A stretch of 34,614 nt of DNA. Source: Bacteroidota bacterium. GTDB lineage: Bacteria; Bacteroidota; Ignavibacteria; UBA10030; BY39. Of this stretch, positions 25,064-33,077 are shown in pieces. Position 1 is the first letter of the stretch, and each line of letters starts with the position of its first letter. Below the pieces are notes generated by a model that saw nothing but the letters and a program-made list of their open reading frames with translations, was not told where the DNA came from and made no database searches. The translations under genes and the position numbers were made by a program. The stretch lies in NCBI GenBank assembly GCA_030017895.1, contig JASEGV010000031.1, forward strand, positions 1-34,614, given 5' to 3'.

Positions 25064-25326
25064 GCCACTCTTGCACCTTTCCGTAAATCTGGTAGATGAC
25101 GGTCAAGCCAAGTACGACCGACACCACTTTTTAAAAATCTTTCTCTTCTATATGCTTCGCTTCTGGTTGAATACTGTTCTGTGTAAACCAGAATCCAAGG
25201 CATACCACCTTTTGTAAATCTGTTCCTACCTGCGTTGTGTTCGCTTAATCTTTGCACAACATTATCAGTAGAACCAATATATCTTTTTTTTATCTTACTA
25301 CTCCAAAGCACATAGATGGAAAACAT
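24952..25326 (-). CDS. GIY-YIG nuclease, copy B, with read-through tail
   Basis: 124 residues. Residues 1-88 equal copy A except V24 and S28. Where copy A stops in the tRNA D arm, this copy meets a tRNA fragment interrupted by a 30-bp palindrome; the insertion is a multiple of three and removes the stop, so the frame runs on for ~36 residues (FSQRLMRLWRKLARSK onward) and ends within the start region of copy A, overlapping it by 37 bp. The tail is an accident of the repeat and probably not functional. Same AGGTGA ribosome-binding site. Confidence 0.8.
   Translation of the reverse strand: MFSIYVLWSSKIKKRYIGSTDNVVQRLSEHNAGRNRFTKGGMPWILVYTEQYSTRSEAYRRERFLKSGVGRTWLDRHLPDLRKGARVAFSQRLMRLWRKLARSKVKNLDIGDLCFPSMCFGVVR
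25032..25061. repeat. 30-bp double palindrome inside tRNA fragment (unit A)
   Basis: TGCGCCAAAGGCGCA followed directly by TCAGCCTTTGGCTGA. Each half is a 6-bp stem with a 3-nt loop, and GCCAAAGGC can also pair with GCCTTTGGC. It splits an otherwise exact 32-bp copy of the tRNA-Ser 5' end (25022-25031 and 25062-25083). Confidence 0.9.
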
Positions 25327-25401
25327 AAATCACCTATATCTAAATTTTTTACTTTGAAACGTGCCAATTTGCGCCAAAGGCGCATCAGCCTTTGGCTGAA
25401 A
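25064..25401 (-). repeat. Tandem 338-bp unit B (GIY-YIG + tRNA fragment)
   Basis: Second unit, head-to-tail with unit A. It starts with the same 20 bp of tRNA-Ser 5' sequence (25064-25083) and carries GIY-YIG copy B. A third copy of those 20 bp follows at 25402-25421, after which similarity ends. Confidence 0.95.
25370..25399. repeat. 30-bp double palindrome inside tRNA fragment (unit B)
   Basis: Identical to the palindrome at 25032-25061, in the same position inside the second tRNA 5' fragment (25360-25369 and 25400-25421). Confidence 0.9.
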
Positions 25402-25436
25402 GCCACTCTTGCACCTTTCCGAATTTTATACTTTTG

Positions 25437-25465
25437 AATATATCTCGATAATACATCATATCCAA
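25437..25465 (-). promoter_or_regulatory. Probable displaced promoter of tRNA-Ser
   Basis: On the minus strand, TTGGAT (25465-25460), a 17-bp spacer and TATATT (25442-25437) lie 16 bp before an orphan tRNA-Ser 5' end (first base at 25420). The geometry matches the tRNA-Leu promoter (TTGAAG-N16-TATATT, 13 bp). If real, transcription must cross both GIY-YIG units to reach the intact tRNA. Confidence 0.5.
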
Positions 25466-25497
25466 AACCATATAATTGTGATTTAAATACTACACAT

Positions 25498-26040
25498 TTA
25501 TCTTGTGCTATCTAATCCGTATTCGTAACCTTTATCAAATGCTTTCAAGTTTAATTCTTCAGTTCCTTTGGGGACTGAAGCAATAACTGCTTTACGCATT
25601 GCTTCGGGATCAATCAATTTTGTAACTGCTGTCATGAATCCCATCATTACAATATTAATTACTATTTTTTTCCCAAGGTCTTCAGCAAACCGCATAGCAG
25701 GAATCGAATAATGGACTACATCTTTCCTTAAATTATGTGGTACTACTAATTCTTCTTCAGTAATCAAAATACCACCCGTTACTAATTCAGGAGAAAATTT
25801 TGTGTATGCTTCCTGCGACATAACAATCAGGATTTGAGGTGTTGTAATGTAGGGGTAAGCGATAACTTCAATATCAACTATTACTTGAGCACTGCAAGCG
25901 CTTCCGCGAGCTTCAGGTCCGAATGCCTGAATCATAGTAGAATATTTATTGTCGTAAATAGCAGCAGCCCTTCCAATAATATAACCGCTAAGAATTACAC
26001 CCTGTCCACCAAAGCCGCCAATTTTTATTTCTGTTCTCAT
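25498..26040 (-). CDS. korC: 2-oxoacid:ferredoxin oxidoreductase, gamma subunit
   Basis: About 180 residues. MRTEIKIGGFGGQGV at the start and AFGPEARGSACSAQVIV near residue 40 are hallmarks of the gamma subunit/domain of pyruvate and 2-oxoglutarate ferredoxin oxidoreductases. ATG at 26040 with a GAGAG ribosome-binding site is preferred over a TTG at 26055 that would overlap the beta-subunit stop. It closes the four-gene kor operon. Confidence 0.88.
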   Translation of the reverse strand: MRTEIKIGGFGGQGVILSGYIIGRAAAIYDNKYSTMIQAFGPEARGSACSAQVIVDIEVIAYPYITTPQILIVMSQEAYTKFSPELVTGGILITEEELVVPHNLRKDVVHYSIPAMRFAEDLGKKIVINIVMMGFMTAVTKLIDPEAMRKAVIASVPKGTEELNLKAFDKGYEYGLDSTR

Positions 26041-26051
26041 AATATTCTCTC

Positions 26052-26927
26052 TCAACCTTTATATGTTGTATATTTATCGCCGAACTTTTTTTGATAATGT
26101 TCGTTCATTAATGTGAGATAATCGGGACGCTCTTTGTCCACAAATTTTCCAACGACGATTTTACTTTGGAAATCTAAAGTAGCTGTCTTTGTATCTATGT
26201 CATGACGAATTTCACTGTGCTCTTTATAGAATATCATCTGGTCTAACCCGTCTCCTAATTTATTTCGGCGACTGTAAAGTGTGGGGCAAGGAGCCAAAAC
26301 TTCTATGAAAGAGAACCCTTTTTTAGCTAATGCTTCTTTTATCGATTTAGTTAAATGGCGAACGTGATAAGCAGTCCAGCGTGCTACATACACAGCGCCG
26401 CACGATTCAGCAAGGTAAGGTAAATTAAAAGGCTGTTCAAAATTTCCGTGAGGAGCTGTTGTAGCAGTAGCAGAAATTGGTGTAGTGGGTGCAACCTGCC
26501 CGCCAGTCATTCCATAAATAAAATTGTTCACACAAATAACAGTCATATCCAAATTGCGCCGCGCTGCGTGTATAAAATGATTTCCACCGATAGCGGTCAA
26601 ATCGCCGTCGCCGCTGTAAACTACAACTTTCAATTCGGGATTTGCTAATTTCAATCCTGTAGCGAATGGAATGGGCCTTCCGTGAGTTGTGTGGAAAGAA
26701 TCTAAATTCAGATATCCTGCAACTCTTCCGGTGCATCCGATGCCCGATACGATTGCAACTTTATCCAAATCCAGTCCGCTTGTTTCTAAAGCCCGTGCGA
26801 AACAATTTACAGTTGTCCCAATTCCACAACTCGGACACCAAATATGCGGCATCCGATCCATCCTCAAAAACGATTCAACGGGATTCAGAGGCAGGGTTTC
26901 TTCTATTTCATACATCTGGTCTTCCAT
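26052..26927 (-). CDS. korB: 2-oxoacid:ferredoxin oxidoreductase, beta subunit
   Basis: 291 residues. It binds thiamine diphosphate through GDGDLTAIGGN (106-116) and NNFIYGMTGGQ (134-144). WCPSCGIGT (Cys31, Cys34) and Cys65 in SGIGCTG supply cysteines for an Fe-S cluster, as in the beta subunits of this enzyme class. With the alpha subunit it decarboxylates a 2-oxoacid and passes electrons to ferredoxin; 2-oxoglutarate is likely from the KorA type of the partner, but pyruvate or branched acids are not excluded. It starts 4 bp after the alpha-subunit stop. Confidence 0.92.
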   Translation of the reverse strand: MEDQMYEIEETLPLNPVESFLRMDRMPHIWCPSCGIGTTVNCFARALETSGLDLDKVAIVSGIGCTGRVAGYLNLDSFHTTHGRPIPFATGLKLANPELKVVVYSGDGDLTAIGGNHFIHAARRNLDMTVICVNNFIYGMTGGQVAPTTPISATATTAPHGNFEQPFNLPYLAESCGAVYVARWTAYHVRHLTKSIKEALAKKGFSFIEVLAPCPTLYSRRNKLGDGLDQMIFYKEHSEIRHDIDTKTATLDFQSKIVVGKFVDKERPDYLTLMNEHYQKKFGDKYTTYKG

Positions 26928-26931
26928 TTAT

Positions 26932-28095
26932 TTATGCACCTTTCAAACTACTTTTAATTGCGTTATATATTTCCTGGGGGTTATGAACAGTTCCACCGGG
27001 ATGCGGAACAAGTGTAACGGGAACTTTACCATAAGCATTACGTTCAACTTCGTAAAACATCTGTCCTAAATTAAGTTCGGGAACAACTAAAGCTTTTACT
27101 TTAGTAGCTAATTCTTGAATTTTCTTTTCAGGGAAGGGCCAAGCCACAACTAACCGCAGATGTCCTACTTTCATTCCTTCTTTGCGTGCTTGTTCGATTG
27201 CAGGAAGGGCAACCCGCGAAGTAATGCCATACGAAACCACTACAACATCGGCGCCTTCACCCTGGTCTTCTTTGTATTCAATAATTTTATCAGCGTTCAA
27301 TTTAATTTTATTTACGAGTCGTGGTATCAACTTGACCTGCGCCGTCGGCGACATGTGCGGATAACCTTTTTCGTCGTGAGTTAAACCCGTAACGTGTATT
27401 CGATACCCATCACCAGCTTTCACCATAGGAGGGACTAAATCAGCATCCGGTTTAAATAAAAGAAAATCTTCTTTCGGACCATTATAAAATCTTCGTTGTA
27501 CTACTTCAATTTCTTCGGCGGGAGGAATAATTACTCGTTCGGTCATGTGTCCGACACATTCATCCATCATTAATAAAACGGGAACGCGATATTGTTCTGC
27601 AAGATTAAATGCTTTTATTGTTAAGTCGTAACATTCCTGAGGTGAATTCGGACAGAGAGCAATAATTGCGTAATCGCCGTGTGAACCCCATCGTGCTTGC
27701 ATCATATCACCTTGAGCTGGCTGAGTCGGTAATCCTGTAGATGGACCGGCACGCTGAACGTCAACAATTACACAGGGTGTTTCGGTCATTGCTGCCAAAC
27801 CGATGTGTTCCATCATCAGCGAAAAGCCGGGACCCGATGTTACAGTCATTACTTTCTTTCCACCCCACGCTCCACCTAAAATAGCAATCGACGAAGCAAT
27901 TTCGTCTTCCATTTGGATGAAGACACCACCAACTAACGGAAAACGTTCTGCAATTCGCTCTACAACTTCAGTCGATGGAGTAATCGGATATCCGGCAACG
28001 AAGCGGCAGCCGGCTGAAATTGCACCTTCGCTGCAAGCATGGTCGCCATCGAGGAAGTGAGCGCCTGTTAAAACACCTTTTGGATCTGCTTTCAC
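26932..28095 (-). CDS. korA: 2-oxoacid:ferredoxin oxidoreductase, alpha subunit
   Basis: 387 residues. The KorA pattern DHACSEGAISAGCRF, GYPITPSTE (35-43) and VTSGPGFSLMMEHIGLA belongs to the pyrimidine-binding domain; the C-terminal half has VVSYGITSRVALPAI and PFPEKKIQELA of the transketolase C-terminal-type domain. No gamma domain is fused, so this is the four-subunit form. The start is GTG at 28095, decided by AAAGGAG 7 nt upstream. It is 11 bp after the ferredoxin gene. Confidence 0.92.
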   Translation of the reverse strand: MKADPKGVLTGAHFLDGDHACSEGAISAGCRFVAGYPITPSTEVVERIAERFPLVGGVFIQMEDEIASSIAILGGAWGGKKVMTVTSGPGFSLMMEHIGLAAMTETPCVIVDVQRAGPSTGLPTQPAQGDMMQARWGSHGDYAIIALCPNSPQECYDLTIKAFNLAEQYRVPVLLMMDECVGHMTERVIIPPAEEIEVVQRRFYNGPKEDFLLFKPDADLVPPMVKAGDGYRIHVTGLTHDEKGYPHMSPTAQVKLIPRLVNKIKLNADKIIEYKEDQGEGADVVVVSYGITSRVALPAIEQARKEGMKVGHLRLVVAWPFPEKKIQELATKVKALVVPELNLGQMFYEVERNAYGKVPVTLVPHPGGTVHNPQEIYNAIKSSLKGA

Positions 28096-28106
28096 AAAAA
28101 TCTCCT

Positions 28107-28352
28107 TTATTTATTTTTCTTTATTCTAAATCCGTAAATTGAAAAATCGGGACATAAAAGTCCGCACATATCGCATCCGTTGCATAAATCCTTTGAAATA
28201 AGAACGGGGGGGTGATATCCTTTCGAATTATATTGGTCAGAAAGTTTCAATGCATGAGTCGGACAGAATTCAACACAAAATCCGCAGCCCTTACAGCGTT
28301 CGACTGTAATTACAACATTGCCTTGAGCTTTCTTTTCAGCCGTTGGAGTCAT
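28107..28352 (-). CDS. korD: 2[4Fe-4S] ferredoxin-like delta subunit
   Basis: 81 residues with two cluster motifs: CKGCGFCVEFCP (Cys20, 23, 26, 30) and CNGCDMCGLLCP (Cys57, 60, 63, 67). Placed first in the operon, it is the delta subunit that carries electrons from the kor core to soluble ferredoxin. AAAGGA lies before ATG. The 190 bp upstream separate it from the divergent NfeD gene and hold the NfeD promoter. Confidence 0.9.
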   Translation of the reverse strand: MTPTAEKKAQGNVVITVERCKGCGFCVEFCPTHALKLSDQYNSKGYHPPVLISKDLCNGCDMCGLLCPDFSIYGFRIKKNK

Positions 28353-28488
28353 TTTTTATCCTTTAAATTTTTTCAAAAAATAATGTAGAACATATAATTA
28401 AACGATTCGGTAAAAAGTGCTACAAATATACTAAAATATTCTTTGAATTCCTCAAGGTCAGAAATATTTTCTTACACCATTCTGATTT

Positions 28489-28517
28489 TTGGAATCCGTT
28501 AAATTTTTACTTATAAT
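28489..28517 (+). promoter_or_regulatory. Sigma-70 promoter of the NfeD-slipin-polymerase genes
   Basis: TTGGAA (28489-28494), a 17-bp spacer and TATAAT (28512-28517), 26 bp before the ATG at 28544. AAGAAAGG (28533-28540) serves as ribosome-binding site. Confidence 0.7.
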
Positions 28518-28543
28518 TTATATAGAATAAACAAGAAAGGCTT

Positions 28544-29863
28544 ATGGAGAAAAATATTAAAATATCCGTTCTTATTTTTGGTCTTGTATTATTTGTATCG
28601 GGCATTTTTATCAAACAAATCCGCGCTGACAACCCGCAATCGGAGAACCGTGTATTTGTATTAAACGTTGATGGTGCCATTAATCCTTCCAGCGCCGAAT
28701 ATATTAGTTCAGGTATTAAGAAAGCAAAAGAAAAAAATGCCGAATGTTTAATCATCAAGCTAAACACACCCGGTGGACTTTTAAAATCGACGCGAGTTAT
28801 TGTTACCGATATTTTGAACTCCCCTTTGCCGGTAATTGTGTATGTATCACCTTCAGGTTCTCAAGCGGCTTCGGCGGGAGTATTTGTAACACTTGCGGCA
28901 CACATTGCTGTGATGGCACCCGGAACGAACATCGGCGCCGCACATCCGGTCGCACTTCAAGGGCAGCAGGATTCTATTATGAATGAGAAAGCAACGAACG
29001 ACGCGGCTGCATTCATCAGAACAATCAGCGAAAAGCGATCGCGGAATATTCAGTGGGCTGAAGATGCTGTCCGTAAAAGTTTATCAATCACCGAAACCGA
29101 AGCCCTCAATCTAAAAGTAATCGATACGATAACGACAACAATAAATGAGTTGCTTGAACAAGTAAACGGTAAGGAGGTTGATGTTCAAGGCAGCAAAAAA
29201 ATACTCAACACTAAAAATGCTGAAATTGTAAACATCGAAATGAATTTCCAGCAAGAATTTTTGAATTTATTGAGCGACCCGAACATCGCTTACATACTTT
29301 TGATGATTGGAATGTATGGAATAATGTTCGAGCTTTATAATCCCGGCTCAATTTTTCCCGGTGTTGTTGGTGTGATAAGCTTGGTATTGGCTTTTTACTC
29401 ATTACACACTTTGCCAATTAACTATGCGGGATTAGCGTTAATAATTTTTGCAATCATTTTATTTATATTGGAAATAAAGATAATCAGCCACGGGCTTTTA
29501 ACAATCGGTGGTGTAATATCATTAGTTCTTGGTTCAATAATGTTAATAGATACGGAGTCAACATTGGAAGTAATAGAAATATCCTGGCAAGTAATATTAG
29601 TAGCCGTAATACTGACTACAGCATTCTTTGTGTTTGCAATCAGCTTCGGCATTAAAGCCCAAATGCGAAAACCAACTACCGGAATCGACGGGTTAGTTGA
29701 TGAAACAGGTGAAGCATTAATCGACTTAAATCCTGATGGGCAAGTTCTCGTTCACGGCGAGTATTGGAAAGCAGAAAGTTTGGATGGTTTTATCGGCAAA
29801 GGCACAAAAGTTAAAGTTGCTCAAGTTTCAAATCTAAAATTAATGGTTCGTAAAATAGTATAA
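28544..29863 (+). CDS. NfeD-family membrane-bound ClpP-class serine protease
   Basis: 439 residues. A signal sequence (1-~29) leads to a ClpP-like domain (~35-200) with NTPGGLLKSTR, VSPSGSQAASAGVF holding nucleophile Ser110, and a probable general-base Lys149 in MNEKATNDAA. Four or five membrane helices follow (~245-360), then a C-terminal OB-fold NfeD domain (~375-439). This is the long NfeD form, whose archaeal homologue cuts the hydrophobic C-terminus of its stomatin partner. The partner gene begins 22 bp downstream. Confidence 0.92.
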   Translation: MEKNIKISVLIFGLVLFVSGIFIKQIRADNPQSENRVFVLNVDGAINPSSAEYISSGIKKAKEKNAECLIIKLNTPGGLLKSTRVIVTDILNSPLPVIVYVSPSGSQAASAGVFVTLAAHIAVMAPGTNIGAAHPVALQGQQDSIMNEKATNDAAAFIRTISEKRSRNIQWAEDAVRKSLSITETEALNLKVIDTITTTINELLEQVNGKEVDVQGSKKILNTKNAEIVNIEMNFQQEFLNLLSDPNIAYILLMIGMYGIMFELYNPGSIFPGVVGVISLVLAFYSLHTLPINYAGLALIIFAIILFILEIKIISHGLLTIGGVISLVLGSIMLIDTESTLEVIEISWQVILVAVILTTAFFVFAISFGIKAQMRKPTTGIDGLVDETGEALIDLNPDGQVLVHGEYWKAESLDGFIGKGTKVKVAQVSNLKLMVRKIV

Positions 29864-29885
29864 ACTAAACTGAAAGGATCTTGTT

Positions 29886-30644
29886 ATGCAAATATTTCAA
29901 ACATTAACGATGATGGGAATTGTTTTCCTGTTAATTATTTTAGCAAATTCGATACGAATACTACGTGAGTATGAACGCGGCGTAATATTCCGGTTAGGAA
30001 GATTAATCGCGGTTAAAGGACCCGGCTTGATTTTACTCATCCCCCTGATTGATAGGATGGTAAAAGTAAGTTTAAGAACAGTTGTGATGGATGTTCCCCC
30101 ACAAGATGTAATAACTAAAGACAACGTTTCTATTAAAGTTAATGCGGTTATATATTTCCGGGTAATGTTTGCCGACAAAGCAATCGTCGAAGTTGAGAAT
30201 TATCTATTCGCCACTTCGCAATTATCGCAAACAACACTGCGCAGTATATTGGGGCAATCAGAATTGGATGAATTACTTTCGCAGCGTGATAAAATAAATC
30301 AAGAGCTGCAGAAAATAATTGATAAACAAACCGAACCTTGGGGTATTAAAGTATCAAACGTTGAAGTGAAACATATAGATTTACCTCAAGAGATGCAGCG
30401 GGCTATGGCAAAACAAGCTGAAGCCGAGAGGGAACGACGTGCTAAAATTATACACGCAGAGGGCGAATTCCAGGCAAGTCAAAGATTAGCAGACGCTGCA
30501 GCGATAATAAGCATAAATCCGGCAGCTTTACAGTTACGGTTCTTACAAACCCTGACAGAAGTCGCTTCGGAAAAAAACTCGACTATCATCTTCCCCGTTC
30601 CGATAGATATTATTTCAAATTTTTTGCACAAGGAAAAGAAGTAA
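29886..30644 (+). CDS. SPFH/stomatin-like protein (slipin)
   Basis: 252 residues: one N-terminal membrane helix (~8-24), then the SPFH domain starting [12 protein letters not shown] with [25 protein letters not shown], a charged coiled-coil ([22 protein letters not shown]) and a hydrophobic C-terminal segment. It forms membrane scaffolds and is the usual partner of NfeD proteases. AAAGGAT precedes the ATG. Cotranscribed with the NfeD gene. Confidence 0.92.
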   Translation: MQIFQTLTMMGIVFLLIILANSIRILREYERGVIFRLGRLIAVKGPGLILLIPLIDRMVKVSLRTVVMDVPPQDVITKDNVSIKVNAVIYFRVMFADKAIVEVENYLFATSQLSQTTLRSILGQSELDELLSQRDKINQELQKIIDKQTEPWGIKVSNVEVKHIDLPQEMQRAMAKQAEAERERRAKIIHAEGEFQASQRLADAAAIISINPAALQLRFLQTLTEVASEKNSTIIFPVPIDIISNFLHKEKK

Positions 30645-30651
30645 TTGATTT

Positions 30652-33003
30652 GTGACTGATATTCTTTACGGACATAACCCGCATTCGAAAATTGTCGCAG
30701 TCCATCCGACTGAGGATAACAAAATGCGGGTTTATGCTCGTGATGAAAAACAGGTTACTTTTGAAGACATCGATTTCTTTCCCTTCTTTTCAATTTCCGA
30801 AAATTATCTGTTAACAAATTTTCATCGCAGGCATTGGGTAAAACGGCTTGAAGGCAAGAATTATTTCGAACACATCGTTGCCTTCTCCCGATGGTTCGAT
30901 ATGTGGGTTTACATACATAATTTACTGAACAATCATAATCAGCAGACCGGAAAAAATCTTTCCTCATTTACCGACCTTCCATTTCTTCATTTGATACCTG
31001 ATCAGATTACTCAATTCCTGATTCAATCGGGCAGGACATTTTTTAAAGAAATGGACTTTGAAGATGTTCACAGAATGCAAATCAGTATCGAAACTTTTAA
31101 AAAGCCGGGAACAAGACTAAGCAATGCGAATCGTTCAGACGATAGAATTTTATACATCGCACTGACAGACAACAAAGGTTGGGAAAAAATAATCGGCAAA
31201 AAAGAGAAATCGGAAAAGGAAGTAATTGGTCTCCTAATAGAAATTATTAGAGACCGCAACCCGGATGTAATCGAAGGACACTATCTGCACAACTACATAC
31301 TTCCATATATTTTGAAACGTTGTGAACTTATGGAGTGCGAATTCAACATCGGGCGCGACGATAAATCGCCAACAGTTCGTGAAAATCTATTGTATCAACA
31401 GGACTTCCAACAGGATTCAAAAAAATATGAGATTAACGGACGGAATTTTGTAGATAGTGTAAGTTTATTGCACAATTTTGATGCGTCAGGTAAAATTTTG
31501 CACAGTTATAATCTTAAATATGTGAGCGATTTCTTTGGCTATCTTTCCATAACGAACCAACCAGATGAAGCAATATCAGATGCAGAATATGCGGATCCCG
31601 TCGCCGAATGTTTAGAGAATGCGAAACGATTAGGTTTTCTAACCGGCTTGTTGTTGCCAAATTATTTTAAACAGGTACAAATTTTTCCGTATAAGTTAGA
31701 TAGTTTGATTGATACAGGGTCAGCGGCAAAAATTGAAATGTTGCTGATACGGGAATATGTTCATCATAAATACTCGATCCCAAAACCACAGAGCCAGAAA
31801 CAAATTTCGGGAGGTCATACAGATATTTTCCTGCGAGGAGTAATAGGACCGGTTTTATATGCCGACGTCGAGTCGATGTATCCCACAATAATTATCAAAC
31901 AAAATATTGCACCGGCTTCAGATGTTTTAAATGTCTTCAACACAACTTTACAAGAATTGACTAAAATACGATTAGAGTATAAAAATAAATTTCAAGAGGA
32001 TAAAAACAATCAATTGCTGTATCATATCCAGAGGGATTTTAAACAACTCATCAATTCGTACTACGGTTATCTTGCCTATCACCGCGGACTATTTAATGAC
32101 TACGATAAGGCGGAAAAAGTTTCTGAAACAGGGAAAGATATTTTAAAAAATGTAATTGAGATAATTCAATCAAGAGGCGGAAAAATTATCGAAGTTGATA
32201 CAGATGGAATTTATTTTATCCCTCCCGAGCATATTACAGACGAATCAGGTGAAGAAAAATTTTTCCAAAGAATGAAGGATGATATTCCACCAGAATATAA
32301 TTTAATCCTTGATAGCAGATATAAAAAAATGTTGAGCTATAAAAAGAAAAACTATGCAACTTTAGATTATGAGAATAAAATTCAGATAAAAGGTTCAGCA
32401 TTAATTTCAAAAAACATTGAACGATTCGGAATAAATTTAATCCAGCAATGCATCGAACGTATATTGAACCACGACTTTACCGGGTTGCATATTTTTTATG
32501 TAAATCTTTTCCAGGATATTGCTAATCGTCGGTGGCAGGTTCAGGATTTTATGAGGATTGAAACTTTGAAAGAATCGTTATCTCGCTACAAAAAAGAAGT
32601 CGATGCAGAGAAAAGAAACCGGAGCGCCGTGTATGAATTAGCCCTTAAATCGGAAAGTAAATATAAAATCGGCGATAGGATCGCATACTACATAACAGGC
32701 ACCGACACCAACGTAACATCGTATGAGAACTGCAAAGTGGCTGATAAATGGGACCCGAATTTCCCCGATGAAAATACATCATATTATTTGAAACGATTGG
32801 AAGAACAGACTAAAAAGTTCAAACCATTTTTTGATGAACACGATTTTAATTTAATTTTCTCACTCGAAGAATCACTTGAAGACCTGAACAATATAGTTAA
32901 ATCTAAAATAATTGAGGTGAGTGAAGAAAAGGAACAAGAGGATGGAGAAATCACAAAAGACACATCCGCAGAGGACGTTGGGATTTGGCTTGCTAATGAT
33001 TGA
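30652..33003 (+). CDS. Family-B DNA polymerase with degenerate exonuclease site
   Basis: 783 residues. Polymerase motifs are intact: A YADVESMYPTI (403-413, Asp405), B KQLINSYYG (464-472) and C VDTDG (515-519, Asp516 and Asp518). DTDG is the variant seen in archaeal enzymes. The 3'-5' exonuclease domain is present but its acids look lost: Exo I reads ISIETF where DIET is usual (Ser145), Exo II reads GHYLHNYILPYI where NxxxFDxP is usual, and Exo III reads ECLENAK where YxxxDAK is usual (Asn323). It may be a non-proofreading repair or translesion enzyme; that is inference. Start is GTG at 30652, 7 bp after the slipin stop; an in-frame TGA lies 6 bp upstream of it. Confidence 0.88.
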   Translation: MTDILYGHNPHSKIVAVHPTEDNKMRVYARDEKQVTFEDIDFFPFFSISENYLLTNFHRRHWVKRLEGKNYFEHIVAFSRWFDMWVYIHNLLNNHNQQTGKNLSSFTDLPFLHLIPDQITQFLIQSGRTFFKEMDFEDVHRMQISIETFKKPGTRLSNANRSDDRILYIALTDNKGWEKIIGKKEKSEKEVIGLLIEIIRDRNPDVIEGHYLHNYILPYILKRCELMECEFNIGRDDKSPTVRENLLYQQDFQQDSKKYEINGRNFVDSVSLLHNFDASGKILHSYNLKYVSDFFGYLSITNQPDEAISDAEYADPVAECLENAKRLGFLTGLLLPNYFKQVQIFPYKLDSLIDTGSAAKIEMLLIREYVHHKYSIPKPQSQKQISGGHTDIFLRGVIGPVLYADVESMYPTIIIKQNIAPASDVLNVFNTTLQELTKIRLEYKNKFQEDKNNQLLYHIQRDFKQLINSYYGYLAYHRGLFNDYDKAEKVSETGKDILKNVIEIIQSRGGKIIEVDTDGIYFIPPEHITDESGEEKFFQRMKDDIPPEYNLILDSRYKKMLSYKKKNYATLDYENKIQIKGSALISKNIERFGINLIQQCIERILNHDFTGLHIFYVNLFQDIANRRWQVQDFMRIETLKESLSRYKKEVDAEKRNRSAVYELALKSESKYKIGDRIAYYITGTDTNVTSYENCKVADKWDPNFPDENTSYYLKRLEEQTKKFKPFFDEHDFNLIFSLEESLEDLNNIVKSKIIEVSEEKEQEDGEITKDTSAEDVGIWLAND

Positions 33004-33055
33004 ATGTATTTGTGATTGCAGATTTTAGATTTTATGAACTACATACCCGCCCGAC
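33004..33055. repeat. Dispersed non-coding repeat, copy 2
   Basis: Related to 10411-10472: ATGTATTTGTGATTGCAGAT, TTTAGATTTT and ACCCGCCCGACC in the same order and spacing. It starts at the polymerase stop. No hairpin terminator is obvious in this 74-bp gap. Confidence 0.45.
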
Positions 33056-33077
33056 CGAACACATTATGTCATATTTA

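Noticed and set aside
24726-25421. CRISPR array as explanation for the direct repeats
   Set aside because: Only two long coding units are repeated, at 338-bp period, with no short repeat-spacer pattern and no cas genes.
26437-27069. Open frames of ~100-126 codons opposite or inside the kor genes
   Set aside because: They overlap well-supported beta and alpha subunit genes entirely and show no recognisable motifs.
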